From positions 3,162,001 through 3,226,000 of the forward strand of contig NC_016041.1 in the NCBI RefSeq assembly GCF_000226565.1: DNA of 64,000 nt. Direction: 5' to 3'. Shown here piece by piece: positions 47,157-56,174 of this stretch. The position numbers and the translations under genes are program-made. The number at the start of each line of letters is the position of its first letter. Position 1 is the stretch's first letter. The DNA is from Glaciecola nitratireducens FR1064. Its GTDB lineage: Bacteria > Pseudomonadota > Gammaproteobacteria > Enterobacterales > Alteromonadaceae. Below the pieces are notes generated by a model. That model had not been told where the DNA came from, searched no databases, and was given only the letters and a program-made list of their open reading frames with translations.

Positions 47157-47378
47157 ATGAATATGATTACTCAACTACAAACATTGTCGAAACGAGAAAA
47201 ACAGATAGCGATGAAAATTATGGAAGGCTTGCCCAATAAGATTATTGCAGCTGACTTATTCATTAGTGAGCGTACGGTTAAATTTCATTGCGCGAACATA
47301 TATAGAAAGCTCAACATAAGCAATAGAACCACGTTGATAGCGGCTTACTATAAGGATTTGTATAACTTAGCCTCATAG
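47157..47378 (+). CDS. Small LuxR-type (GerE) helix-turn-helix regulator
   Basis: A 73-residue stand-alone DNA-binding domain: LSKREKQIAMKIMEGLPNK, then ERTVKFHCANIYRKL and NRTTLIA, the classical LuxR C-terminal helices. No receiver or autoinducer domain is attached, as in GerE. AAAAGGAAAAT precedes the ATG and it starts 12 bases after the exporter gene, so it is the third gene of that operon. It may regulate the exporter or its peptide. Confidence 0.88.
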   Translation: MNMITQLQTLSKREKQIAMKIMEGLPNKIIAADLFISERTVKFHCANIYRKLNISNRTTLIAAYYKDLYNLAS

Positions 47379-47436
47379 CATGGCTGAGTTATACAAGAAG
47401 GGCTCATACAAGAGCTTAAGGCCCTAAGTAATAAAC

Positions 47437-47469
47437 AGCATGAAAGCCCTGCTAAAGGGCTTTCATGCT
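47437..47469. terminator. Hairpin between the regulator gene and tamB
   Basis: AGCATGAAAGCCCT (47437-47450) pairs perfectly with AGGGCTTTCATGCT (47456-47469) across a 5-base loop. It lies between convergent genes and touches the tamB stop, so it may serve both. It lacks a long T run. Confidence 0.7.
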
Positions 47470-50400
47470 TAGTCCTTACTGGTGATTTGATAATACAAAT
47501 CGAGCGTGTTGTTCACTCCACTCACCGCTTCAAGGTATACTTGAGGGAGCAATTGATAGTGAACACTCACCTCACTTATAGAATCAAATACACCAACACC
47601 GTATGTGATTTTCACGCCTTCAGCAAGTTGTCCTGAAAGTTCGACTTTAGTGCCTTGACCTTGTCCAGCAGTTTGCAAGTTCAAATCTTTCACACCTAAT
47701 TTTTGGCCTAAGCTACCGATACCATTCTCGCTTTGCCCTACACCAAAACTGACGAGCGCGTTAACCATCGTAGTTTCTTCCGAATTACCCGAGCCGCCCC
47801 CAAAAGTACCAGCACCAGTTATCAGATAAGACAGTTGTTTAGCTTGCTCCATTGATGGCTCAGAAAAAAGATCCACAGAAGGCTTGATCGCGTTGCCGGT
47901 GACTCTAATACCTGCAATTACTCCATCATTTGTATTTAATGGATTACGAATAGCTTCGATATCGAATGCAGGAACGTCAGGTTGCCCACTAAAAGTGATT
48001 TCTCCTTTCCTGATCTGAAGAACTTGAGAATAGGCTTCATAGCTACCTTTAAGGACTTGAACAAGACCATTTACCCTGGTATTTTGCGCATCTACTTGAA
48101 CCCGTAGGTCACCACTTAACTCTGCTTTTAAATCCAAAGCGTCAAGTTTCACCTCTCCCTTCTTATCTTTATCAATTAATATATTAAGGTCTACGTCGAT
48201 AGGCAATTGCCCTTGCTTTGCCACCTTCTTCTCATCAACCACAATAATGTCTTGAGAGGGCGATTTTGCGCTAGGCGGTAGTGACTTAATTTTTACTCTG
48301 GCATAAGGTACGTCGACCTTCCCTGAAATAGACAACAGTTCAGGCGATAGTTTGATCTTCAAATCAGGAGATACTTTAAATTTGTAAGTCTCATACGCAA
48401 TATCGAGCTTATCGCCGGCAACCATAATATTAACAATAAGATCGTCAGTAAAGTCGACATCACCCTCTACGCTGCCTCTTCCTTCGCCCAGCACAAACTG
48501 CCCAGAAAAATCAGCTTTCGAACCATCAAATACAACTTTTTGGTTATAATCGGCCAACTTTAAAGGATATTCTTTTAGCACAACGGCACCGTCTGCGATA
48601 ACCAGCTGCCCTTGTAGTGATGGTTTTTCTATTGGCCCGTCGAACGTTATGTTAGCGTTAATATCACCATTTAAATCTTTAACTGCAGTTACAAAAGAAG
48701 CAAAATAAGACACCGCAAATTGGTTAATATTAATGCTCCCTTTATGTTGATAGGGCTGGCTTGCCAAATCTAATTGGCTATTAATCACAACGCGACCAGC
48801 TTCGGTACTGCTAAAGCTGAAATTACTATTGATATTCTTGGGCGTTCCTTGAACCTTAGCTACAATATCCTCGATGCGAACTTTACTTCCTTCCGAAACC
48901 AAGACAGCATTCTCAGATAAAACGTCGGCAGAAAAATTAAGTCCTTGTTGCTTCTGCCAGTCAACATTAAGGTCGATATTCACATTTAAAGCAGAAGCAT
49001 CTATATCAAAGTTAGGTAAAAGCTTCGCTACCCCCTCGTTCATCACGTTATAATCTAGCACAATCTTTGTTTTGGCTTTTTGTTCTGATGCGTCGATATC
49101 TTCTGTACATAGTCTATCTCCGCGCCCTTCCCAACAGTGCCCTGCAAGATACAAACTAAATGGCTGCAGGTTTACCGTCAAATCAGGCTGATCTTGCAAT
49201 ATAAGTTCTGCAAAACTAGATAGGACCTTTCCCTCTAACCACTTGCCAGACCAACTTGTATTGTCAGCGTTTAACTGACCTCTAAAAAATTGCTCTGTAA
49301 TATATTCACCTTCAGGAATACTCAGCCGCAGGGATTGCTCACTCTCATTACCACTCAGCAGGACATCAAGTTGTGGAATATTCTGTCCGCCAGCAAACAG
49401 GTTTGAAATGGATATTTGCGCGCTAGACGCTAACTTTTCCGCCATATTAACGCTGAGGTCAATGATAGCTTCTTCTAAGCGCGCGTCGGCTGCGCTCAGC
49501 TCCTTCACATTCGCTTGTACAACGATTTGAGGAGTCTCTATAGCTCCAGACACATTACCTTTTGCAAAAACCTGACCGTCCAAACTCGGATAGATGTCAC
49601 TTAAAGCATTTAAATCGATGGTGAAGTCGAGACTGGAATCGCTTGTTTTGTTTTTATCTGGAAACTTTACGCCTAACTGCGCAATAGATTCGAGTGCTGT
49701 TGTAGAATAAAGATTACCTTGCACGTTTAACTGATTGTTGCCCTGAGTTAAACGGACGCCTTCGACTTTCACGTTGCCACTTTTTTCTAATTCTGCATCC
49801 GCAACTAACAATAACGGCAAATTTTGCCATGCACCGCTTAATCTCGCTCCGTTGACGGCCACTGACTGACTTGCCTCTGTAATGGTAAAACTATGTGGTA
49901 ATTGACCAGAAATCAAAGAATCTAACGCAGGATCTAACTTTGACAATTGGATAGATTCGAGGTTTAGAGTGCCATTGAAGGATAGTTCATGCAGCTCATT
50001 GTCTTTAGACGCTATTGTAGCTTTCCCTGCATAATCAAGCTCACCAACGCTGCCACTTAGATTGAGTTTTTGAATATCGATAAGAGAACGCGCCCCTTGC
50101 TTTGCACCCATCGGTTTAACTAGCGCATTGAGTTCAAAATTTTCAACACCCATAATTTCTTGCATTTTAACCATGCTGGTCAATCGATAACCCTGCATGT
50201 CCCCGCCTATTTTTGTTTGCAACAAAGACACACCTTTCACCTGCGAAATCACTTCATCGCTGAGCGAAGGAAACAAAGTTTGCAGATCATCAGCAATAAC
50301 AGCCGATAACTCTTCAAATTTAATATCAAGTTCAAGAGGAAGTGTTGGTTTTGACAACTCAAGAGTGGACGCTAAACCAAGCATTTTTTGCTGACTTGGC

Positions 50401-51122
50401 AAATGCGTTAGCGCTGCGTTGAGCTTGTTGATGTTTCCTTGGCTTTTGAATTGGAAACCGCTTGTGTTGTCGAAAATAGGTGTGTCTTGTTTAGCCGCCT
50501 CTTGTTTAGCCGCCTCTTGTTTAGCCGAGCTCTCTTTCGAAGCAACTACGGCAATAGGTGTGTCTTTATTGTGCGCGGTTAGCGTTAAATTGTGTTCAAA
50601 CTTTTTCGCGAAATTTACTGCTGCTGTCATTTTTAGATTTAGCGGCGTAAACATTGGCGTTTCTGTGCCTTGATGTAAATTACCCATGACAATGCTGGTA
50701 TCTACTTTTTGATTAATTATCGCCAAACTGAGCGCTAAACTGTCATTGCATAAAATCGTTTCGATTGAATCGTCTTGTACCTGCTGACGAATGCAAATAT
50801 TTCGCAGCATTGAATTTTTAAGCGTTAACTCAATTGGGATATAAATCTCTGGCAAAACAATGGGCTCATATCGATAGTTTGCAATTGCGCTCAACCACTC
50901 TCTAGGTTTTTGCCCTGCCCTTGGGCTAACCTTATTTTCATTAAGCTCGGCGTCCGCCGGCTTGGGTAGCCGCACATCAAGAGAATCAAGGTTTAACTTA
51001 GATATATTCAGTTGGTCTTGAAAAGATAAAGCCAACAAGAAGCCCTTAAGCTTTAGCAACTCAGCGCTGTTTTGGGAAACTAAAACTTCACCCACACTGA
51101 GTTCATTTAGCGTAATTAACAC
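47469..51122 (-). CDS. tamB: TamB, main part (continues the N-terminal frame by a -1 shift)
   Basis: The inner-membrane-anchored, periplasm-spanning partner of TamA. This 1217-residue frame holds the beta-helical body and the C-terminal DUF490/TamB region (ITYGVGVFDSISEVSVHYQL near the end). Its formal GTG start at 51122 is not a real start: the preceding frame 51116-51520 supplies the signal anchor. A -1 shift at the A7 tract (51138-51144) joins the two as TEKKLLTLPVLITLNELS. Three copies of the dispersed element and a 15-base tandem repeat lie in the N-terminal third. Confidence 0.9.
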   Translation of the reverse strand: MLITLNELSVGEVLVSQNSAELLKLKGFLLALSFQDQLNISKLNLDSLDVRLPKPADAELNENKVSPRAGQKPREWLSAIANYRYEPIVLPEIYIPIELTLKNSMLRNICIRQQVQDDSIETILCNDSLALSLAIINQKVDTSIVMGNLHQGTETPMFTPLNLKMTAAVNFAKKFEHNLTLTAHNKDTPIAVVASKESSAKQEAAKQEAAKQDTPIFDNTSGFQFKSQGNINKLNAALTHLPSQQKMLGLASTLELSKPTLPLELDIKFEELSAVIADDLQTLFPSLSDEVISQVKGVSLLQTKIGGDMQGYRLTSMVKMQEIMGVENFELNALVKPMGAKQGARSLIDIQKLNLSGSVGELDYAGKATIASKDNELHELSFNGTLNLESIQLSKLDPALDSLISGQLPHSFTITEASQSVAVNGARLSGAWQNLPLLLVADAELEKSGNVKVEGVRLTQGNNQLNVQGNLYSTTALESIAQLGVKFPDKNKTSDSSLDFTIDLNALSDIYPSLDGQVFAKGNVSGAIETPQIVVQANVKELSAADARLEEAIIDLSVNMAEKLASSAQISISNLFAGGQNIPQLDVLLSGNESEQSLRLSIPEGEYITEQFFRGQLNADNTSWSGKWLEGKVLSSFAELILQDQPDLTVNLQPFSLYLAGHCWEGRGDRLCTEDIDASEQKAKTKIVLDYNVMNEGVAKLLPNFDIDASALNVNIDLNVDWQKQQGLNFSADVLSENAVLVSEGSKVRIEDIVAKVQGTPKNINSNFSFSSTEAGRVVINSQLDLASQPYQHKGSININQFAVSYFASFVTAVKDLNGDINANITFDGPIEKPSLQGQLVIADGAVVLKEYPLKLADYNQKVVFDGSKADFSGQFVLGEGRGSVEGDVDFTDDLIVNIMVAGDKLDIAYETYKFKVSPDLKIKLSPELLSISGKVDVPYARVKIKSLPPSAKSPSQDIIVVDEKKVAKQGQLPIDVDLNILIDKDKKGEVKLDALDLKAELSGDLRVQVDAQNTRVNGLVQVLKGSYEAYSQVLQIRKGEITFSGQPDVPAFDIEAIRNPLNTNDGVIAGIRVTGNAIKPSVDLFSEPSMEQAKQLSYLITGAGTFGGGSGNSEETTMVNALVSFGVGQSENGIGSLGQKLGVKDLNLQTAGQGQGTKVELSGQLAEGVKITYGVGVFDSISEVSVHYQLLPQVYLEAVSGVNNTLDLYYQITSKD
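50227..50234 (-). repeat. Element copy in tamB, opposite orientation
   Basis: GACACACC, read on the coding strand as KGVSLLQ rather than KDTP. It shows that the element also occurs in the other orientation within a gene. Confidence 0.65.
50479..50564 (+). repeat. Two element copies flanking a 15-base tandem repeat inside tamB
   Basis: Cores at 50479-50486 and 50557-50564 encode KQDTPIF and NKDTPIA. Between them, about 2.8 copies of a 15-base unit TTGTTTAGCCGCCTC (from about 50486 to 50529) encode repeated EAAKQ. The whole segment looks like a recently expanded, tolerant linker. Confidence 0.85.
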
Positions 51123-51520
51123 CGGTAGTGTAAGTAGTTTTTTTCTGTAGGTGATGCAGATTCCTCTTGCGCAGGCATGTCTCCAAGTTCAACAGTCACT
51201 CGATTCAATCGAACTTGGTTAATACAGACTTCGCCAGCAAAAAGACAACTCAAGCCAATATCAAGCGATAAATCACTTACCTCAACGTCTAAGCCTGGTT
51301 GATTAATTCGGACTTGATTCAAGTTCAGTTCGGAGTAAAAACTCCCACTTTCATAATCAACCGCAACACCGAAATCGCCATCATTGACATAATTAATTGC
51401 CCATTGAGTGCCAATGCTCGAGAGCGCTATACCTAGGGCGAGAATGATTAGCGAAACTATTGCTAACAATGACCACGAGCCTATTTTTAGGACTCGATTT
51501 AATAGAATAGACTTCGACAT
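51116..51520 (-). CDS. tamB: TamB, N-terminal part (frameshifted)
   Basis: A 134-residue frame with a signal anchor (about residues 11-34, GSWSLLAIVSLIILALGIAL). It continues as SGSFYSELNLNQVRINQPGL and related strands, as in TamB N-termini. The last residues, NYLHYRC, read out of frame after a 7-A tract. With one base re-read at A-AAA-AAC (51137-51143 on the minus strand) it would continue into the main TamB frame. It starts 1 base after the tamA stop. Confidence 0.85.
   Translation of the reverse strand: MSKSILLNRVLKIGSWSLLAIVSLIILALGIALSSIGTQWAINYVNDGDFGVAVDYESGSFYSELNLNQVRINQPGLDVEVSDLSLDIGLSCLFAGEVCINQVRLNRVTVELGDMPAQEESASPTEKNYLHYRC
51137..51143 (-). other. tamB: Slippery heptamer A AAA AAC in tamB
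   Basis: On the coding strand the zero frame reads GAA AAA AAC TAC. A -1 step on A AAA AAC restores the TamB frame exactly (next codons CTA CTT ACA). Programmed frameshifting, transcript slippage on A7, a real mutation or a sequencing error would all look like this. Confidence 0.6.
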
Positions 51521-51521
51521 A

Positions 51522-53327
51522 TTAAATCCCTGGCCCTATAGAAAAGTGAATTCGCCAATTTTTTTCCGTATCACTAATTCCTCTAGCAATATACAGTCGA
51601 ATTGTTCCAATAGGTGACAACCAATGTGCGCCGAGTCCCGTCCCGTAAATAGGTGATTTTCCAAAGTCATTGCTCGCGCTCCCCGCATCAAGAAAAACAG
51701 CGACACGCCAATCATTACTCACTTGATAAGCATATTCAGTGCTAGCAACAGCTAAAAACTGCGCACCAATGAGCTCTATGTTGCCGGTACTTTCATCAAT
51801 GCGACTTTCGCTAATGCTGTTTAGTCCGAAACCACGTACAGTTTGATCTCCACCTACAAAGAATCTAAGACTTGACGGTACTTGCTCAAAATCATTGGTA
51901 ACAATAGCACCTGCATCACCGCGCAAAATGTAGCGATGTTTACCAAATGTTCTTATCCATTTAGTTCGAGCAGTTACGCGAACAATATTGACGTCTGAGA
52001 CGACACTCTCTGAAGCCGCCTCAACTGTAATTTGCTGCCTATCGCCCCAATTTACAAACAACTCGCCGTCTTTTCGAACGCGATTCAACGTGACACCCGG
52101 CAAAAGTAACTGTGTTGATTGCTCTTCATCTATGCCTTGGATGAAGTTTTCATATTCATATCGTAGAAAGAGTATTTTGTCCCAATCGTCTTTATTTTTT
52201 GCACCTAACTGGCGTTGGGCAGCTAGCGTATAGGTTTGACTGTCTCTTTGCTCTTCATTGATCTCTTGATAACCCGTTTGGATTTTAAAAAAATCGTTTA
52301 GGGGATTTGCCATAGGGATCGTATACCCCATAGAAACATTCTTTTTTGGACCAGAGATGTAGAGTTCAGACGACAAACTATGGCCACGCAAATTCACCCA
52401 AGGTCGCACCCAATTTGCGGTCACTCTGGGGCCCGAATCAGTTGAAGCACCAATTCCAAACTGATAGGTGTCCCTTGGCTTCGCGGTAAGAAGCACTTCA
52501 ATTGGCACAATATTTAATGCTCGCTCAGCGCTACTCATAGCGTTCACATTTGCTCGCACGATGACACTGTTGTAATAAGCAGTTTGGCGAATGAGTTGAG
52601 TAAACTCGCTAATTTTTTGTTGATCGAAGTACGTGTTCTCTTCGAATGGTTTGACCGACTCGACAAGCTCAGAACCTCTATTTTCAGCAACATATTCAAG
52701 CGGACCAAAGCGATATCGAGCGCCAAAATTGAATTTCAAATACATGTCGGCCTGATTCTCAGCCAAAGTTACTCGAACTTCACTTTTATCGAGTACGAAA
52801 TCGAAATAGCCAAATATCAAAGCGAAAGTCTGCATTCTCGTTTTTAAACCATCGTACTTGGATTGTTCTAAAAACTTCCCTTCGAGCTCGCGCAGAGATT
52901 TAATTACGTCTTTTAATTCATTTGGAAAATAAGTTTCTTGTACTGCCGATTCATCAAACTCTAGTGTTACAGCACCCACCTTTAACTTTGGTCCTAACTT
53001 CACTTTTATTTGAACAGCGTTGTCATCAAATGATTTTTTATTGAAGTTTGAAAACTCAACGCTTGCTTGATAATAAGAATATGCACGAATTGCGTTTAAC
53101 ACTTTGACCCGAGTCTGCTTTTCAAATTGCTCCAACTCATAGTCATTTTCAGGGAAAATATGACCCGCTAAATGAAGCTGAATATTGTCAACAACCTGAC
53201 TGTCTAATGTATTGTTTTCATCTGCGGGTATAACTTCCCATTTTGCTAAGGCGATGGCAGGAAAAAAAATAATGGTTAAGATAATTACGCTACCGAGGAA
53301 TTGTCGGCAACTTGAAAAGAGGTAAAT
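51522..53327 (-). CDS. tamA: TamA, outer-membrane translocation and assembly protein (AUU start)
   Basis: A BamA-family outer-membrane protein that works with TamB in envelope protein or lipid transport. The C-terminal 16-strand barrel includes FVGGDQTVRGFGLNSISESR and ends RIHFSIGPGI; POTRA repeats precede it. The ATG-less upstream frame stays open to a stop at 53343. It encodes a clear signal peptide (GSVIILTIIFFPAIALA, cleavage before KWEV). An AAGGAG 6 bases before ATT 53327 makes AUU the best start, giving 601 residues against 577 in E. coli. TTG 53135 would drop the signal peptide. Confidence 0.88.
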   Translation of the reverse strand: MYLFSSCRQFLGSVIILTIIFFPAIALAKWEVIPADENNTLDSQVVDNIQLHLAGHIFPENDYELEQFEKQTRVKVLNAIRAYSYYQASVEFSNFNKKSFDDNAVQIKVKLGPKLKVGAVTLEFDESAVQETYFPNELKDVIKSLRELEGKFLEQSKYDGLKTRMQTFALIFGYFDFVLDKSEVRVTLAENQADMYLKFNFGARYRFGPLEYVAENRGSELVESVKPFEENTYFDQQKISEFTQLIRQTAYYNSVIVRANVNAMSSAERALNIVPIEVLLTAKPRDTYQFGIGASTDSGPRVTANWVRPWVNLRGHSLSSELYISGPKKNVSMGYTIPMANPLNDFFKIQTGYQEINEEQRDSQTYTLAAQRQLGAKNKDDWDKILFLRYEYENFIQGIDEEQSTQLLLPGVTLNRVRKDGELFVNWGDRQQITVEAASESVVSDVNIVRVTARTKWIRTFGKHRYILRGDAGAIVTNDFEQVPSSLRFFVGGDQTVRGFGLNSISESRIDESTGNIELIGAQFLAVASTEYAYQVSNDWRVAVFLDAGSASNDFGKSPIYGTGLGAHWLSPIGTIRLYIARGISDTEKNWRIHFSIGPGI

Positions 53328-53340
53328 AACCTGCTCCTTA
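53325..53340 (-). promoter_or_regulatory. tamA: Ribosome-binding site and AUU start of tamA
   Basis: The coding strand reads AAGGAG CAGGTT ATT: a full Shine-Dalgarno core, a 6-base spacer, then ATT (53327-53325). No ATG, GTG or TTG occurs between the upstream stop at 53343 and the signal peptide. AUU is a known rare start, as in E. coli infC. Confidence 0.6.
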
Positions 53341-53442
53341 AGTTATATGAAAAATGTAACGCCAAAAAGGTGTGGCTATATTGTCCTTTGATTTTGGGCT
53401 AACAGCAAGGCTATAGACCAGTTATTCTTAATAAGGTTCACG

Positions 53443-53454
53443 TTCCGATCGGAA
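53443..53454. promoter_or_regulatory. Perfect 12-base palindrome
   Basis: TTCCGATCGGAA lies between the divergent tamA and peptide genes. It could be a regulator site; no family is assigned. Confidence 0.3.
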
Positions 53455-53536
53455 GGTCAGTAGCGACAATGTCATTACTCATCTATTCTAAATGCGTCTG
53501 AAGGAAACAGGCAAACAAACTACCAAGGATGGTGAC

Positions 53537-53568
53537 AACATAGGCTATCTTTAAGACTGGCCTATGTT
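53537..53568 (+). promoter_or_regulatory. Inverted repeat upstream of the peptide gene
   Basis: AACATAGGC (53537-53545) and GCCTATGTT (53560-53568) are perfect 9-base arms with a 14-base spacer, ending 47 bases before the ATG at 53616. It is a candidate operator for the double-glycine peptide gene. Confidence 0.45.
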
Positions 53569-53615
53569 ACTCACTTATTTTATGGTCACTTTACCTACTT
53601 TGACTGGAAATAAAA

Positions 53616-53810
53616 ATGAACAATAATCTAAATAAAACGAAAGTATTAAGCGTTGCTCAGCAACTAGAAGTATTCGGCGGTGTTTCTATTACTAGCGATC
53701 ATGAGGCGCTTAGCGGCCCCGCTAGTGATTGTAATATGAACTCACGAAAAAGCGCGATATTTAGCACACCAAACGATCTTTATGTGCCACCACCTTGCAT
53801 TAAATATTGA
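53616..53810 (+). CDS. Double-glycine leader peptide, putative exported bacteriocin or signal peptide
   Basis: A 64-residue precursor not resembling any family I know. The leader VLSVAQQLEVFGG fits the C39 consensus: L at -12, S at -11, V at -4, G-G at -2/-1. Cleavage after G22 would release a 42-residue core beginning VSITSDHEALSGP. It contains two cysteines (C39 and C61) that could form a disulfide, and ends VPPPCIKY. GGAAAT lies before the ATG. It has its own terminator at 53865. The exporter at 43651-47144 has exactly the needed peptidase, although it is 6.5 kb away. Confidence 0.72.
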   Translation: MNNNLNKTKVLSVAQQLEVFGGVSITSDHEALSGPASDCNMNSRKSAIFSTPNDLYVPPPCIKY

Positions 53811-53864
53811 TCATAATTTATCAATCAACTTTACCATCAAGAAAACAAAGGTAATGTTGATGAG

Positions 53865-53905
53865 CACGAGTGAATCAACGCAAGCTGAGTCATTCGTGTT
53901 TTTTT
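53865..53905 (+). terminator. Terminator of the peptide gene
   Basis: CACGAGTGAATCA (53865-53877) pairs with TGAGTCATTCGTG (53886-53898) at 11 of 13 positions, 8-base loop, followed by seven T residues. The gap to 54123 also has an 11-of-12 hairpin at 53975-54003 without a T run. Confidence 0.8.
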
Positions 53906-54123
53906 AGTTTGAATCAATAATATGTCTGCACTAAAAAATTGAGTTTCTAAAAAATGAAGGAGCTAAAAGAACAAAACCCCAATAACGAGATGTTAATGGG
54001 GTTCGAATCAAATATTAAAACGCTTCTACGCAGTGGTTGACTAGACCAATAGCGCTGCTTAGATATTTATTTAAAATGCTTAAATAAAGTACAAAAGCGA
54101 AGACTCACGTCTGATTTTGAATA

Positions 54124-55455
54124 CTACAGTATAAATCTACTTAAGTCTTCATTATCTGCTAAATTTTCTAAGTGATGGTTGACGTAATCAATATCGATAA
54201 TAAAGGAATCGCCGGCTCTGTCCGACGCCTCAAAGGAAATCTCTTCCATCAAACGCTCTAAGACAGTATACAGGCGTCTGGCACCAATATTTTCGGTTTT
54301 TTCGTTTACCTGCCAAGCAACTTCCGCAATGCGTTGAATGCCTGATTCAGAGAAGGTGACGTCAACACCCTCTGTCTTTAACAGTGCTTTGTATTGCAGT
54401 GTAAGCGATGCATCGGGCTCAGTTAGGATCCTAACAAAGTCCTCGACTCGCAATGCTGACAGTTCCACACGAATGGGCAGGCGCCCTTGTAACTCAGGGA
54501 TCAAATCTGACGGCTTAGCCATTTGAAAGGCACCCGACGCAATAAACAAGATATGATCGGTTTTGACCATACCGTGTTTGGTTGACACTGTTGAACCTTC
54601 AACTAAGGGCAACAGATCGCGCTGAACGCCTTCTCTTGAAACGTCTCCAGACTGATTTCCCTCTCGTTTACATATTTTGTCAATCTCATCGATAAATACA
54701 ATGCCGTTTTGCTCAAGCGATTCAATCGCCGCTTCTTTTAGGTCTTGTTGATTCACCAACTTGCTCGACTCTTCTTCAACGAGTAATTTGTAGGCATCTT
54801 TAATTTTTAACTTTTTCTTCTTCTTGCTCTTCTCGCCGGACAAGTTTTGAAACATTCCTTGCAATTGATTGGTCATTTCTTCCATGCCCGGTGGCGCCAT
54901 AATTTCAACACCAACCTGAGGTAAAGCAATGTCTAACTCAATTTCTTTATCGTCCAGCTGACCTTCGCGTAGTTTTTTACGAAAAACCTGACGAGTACCT
55001 TTATCTTGATTATCTTCGCGCTCGCCTGTTACGCTTTTAGCCGGCGGTAGAAGAATATCAAGAATACGTTCTTCTGCTGACTCTTCAGCACGATACTTCA
55101 CTTTTTTTGCGGCATCTTCTTTGGTCATCTTGACCGCTATATCGGCTAGATCGCGAATGATCGTTTCGACTTCCTTGCCCACGTAGCCCACTTCGGTAAA
55201 TTTAGTGGCTTCTACTTTTATAAAAGGCGCATTCGCAAGCTTTGCTAAGCGACGAGCAATTTCGGTTTTTCCCACACCGGTTGGACCAATCATCAAAATA
55301 TTTTTCGGCGTCACCTCTTGGCGCAGCTCTGGCTCAAGCTGCATTCTGCGCCAGCGATTTCTCAACGCTATCGAGACCGCTTTTTTTGCATTAGATTGCC
55401 CAATAATGTGCTTATCTAACGCATGTACAATTTCTCTGGGAGTCATCTCTGACAT
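54124..55455 (-). CDS. hslU: HslU ATPase subunit of the HslUV protease
   Basis: A 443-residue AAA+ unfoldase, the same length as in E. coli. [20 protein letters not shown] opens the protein, Walker A is in [17 protein letters not shown], and Walker B is in [11 protein letters not shown]. The start is set at ATG 55455 by the E. coli N-terminus; the frame extends to 55485 without support. It feeds unfolded substrates to HslV, encoded 77 bases upstream in the same heat-shock operon. Confidence 0.97.
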   Translation of the reverse strand: MSEMTPREIVHALDKHIIGQSNAKKAVSIALRNRWRRMQLEPELRQEVTPKNILMIGPTGVGKTEIARRLAKLANAPFIKVEATKFTEVGYVGKEVETIIRDLADIAVKMTKEDAAKKVKYRAEESAEERILDILLPPAKSVTGEREDNQDKGTRQVFRKKLREGQLDDKEIELDIALPQVGVEIMAPPGMEEMTNQLQGMFQNLSGEKSKKKKKLKIKDAYKLLVEEESSKLVNQQDLKEAAIESLEQNGIVFIDEIDKICKREGNQSGDVSREGVQRDLLPLVEGSTVSTKHGMVKTDHILFIASGAFQMAKPSDLIPELQGRLPIRVELSALRVEDFVRILTEPDASLTLQYKALLKTEGVDVTFSESGIQRIAEVAWQVNEKTENIGARRLYTVLERLMEEISFEASDRAGDSFIIDIDYVNHHLENLADNEDLSRFIL

Positions 55456-55532
55456 AATCTGTATACCTTTGACTAGCTCATCCAAATTGCTTTTTGGTGT
55501 GGCAATTGGGCAAGATAATTAAAAAAATGAAG

Positions 55533-56057
55533 TTAATATTCGAGTATTTCAATCGTCTGATTTTGATTGGTAAATACGCAAATATCGCCCGCTATGGTCA
55601 AACTTTTTTCAGCGATTTCTTTGGCGCTTAAATCAGTGTTGGCAAATAGTGCCGTAGCCGCAGCTTGGGCAAATGGTCCACCTGAACCAATTGCGATAAG
55701 GTCTTGTTCTGGTTGAATGACATCACCGTTTCCCGTAATGATCAGAGATGCACTATGATCAGCGACAGCAAGTAATGCTTCTAACTTTCGGAGCATCCTA
55801 TCGGTTCGCCAGTCTTTCGCTAACTCAACAGCTGCTTTAGTAAGATGTCCTTGATGCATTTCCAATTTGGATTCAAAGCGCTCAAATAAAGTGAAAGCGT
55901 CGGCGGTACCGCCAGCAAAACCAGCGAGTACTTTGTTGTTGTAAAGGCGTCTAACCTTCTTTGCATTACCTTTCATAACGGTATTTCCAAGTGAAACTTG
56001 GCCATCACCTGCAATCACAACCTGATTGCCTCTACGAACTGATACGATCGTTGTCAT
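55533..56057 (-). CDS. hslV: HslV peptidase subunit
   Basis: A 174-residue proteasome-like threonine protease. Removal of Met1 would expose the catalytic Thr2 in [28 protein letters not shown]-type segment [20 protein letters not shown] is conserved. It forms the dodecameric core capped by HslU. A textbook sigma-32 promoter lies upstream. Confidence 0.97.
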   Translation of the reverse strand: MTTIVSVRRGNQVVIAGDGQVSLGNTVMKGNAKKVRRLYNNKVLAGFAGGTADAFTLFERFESKLEMHQGHLTKAAVELAKDWRTDRMLRKLEALLAVADHSASLIITGNGDVIQPEQDLIAIGSGGPFAQAAATALFANTDLSAKEIAEKSLTIAGDICVFTNQNQTIEILEY

Positions 56058-56174
56058 GTAAACTCCTACGTAAGGTGATCTAATTCAATGTTGTGCGAAT
56101 TCATATTGTGCAAACTAATTAAGCGAGCTAATTAGGCGTAAATTAATGCCGTCTAAATTGCTTCAGTCAGGAAT

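Noticed and set aside
51116-51122. tamB as a decayed pseudogene
   Set aside because: Both parts are open over their full length and only one homopolymer base separates the frames, so decay is not supported.
53954-54040. 28-codon frame MKELKEQ... after the peptide gene as a second exported peptide
   Set aside because: No double-glycine leader, no good ribosome-binding site, and it spans a hairpin (53975-54003).
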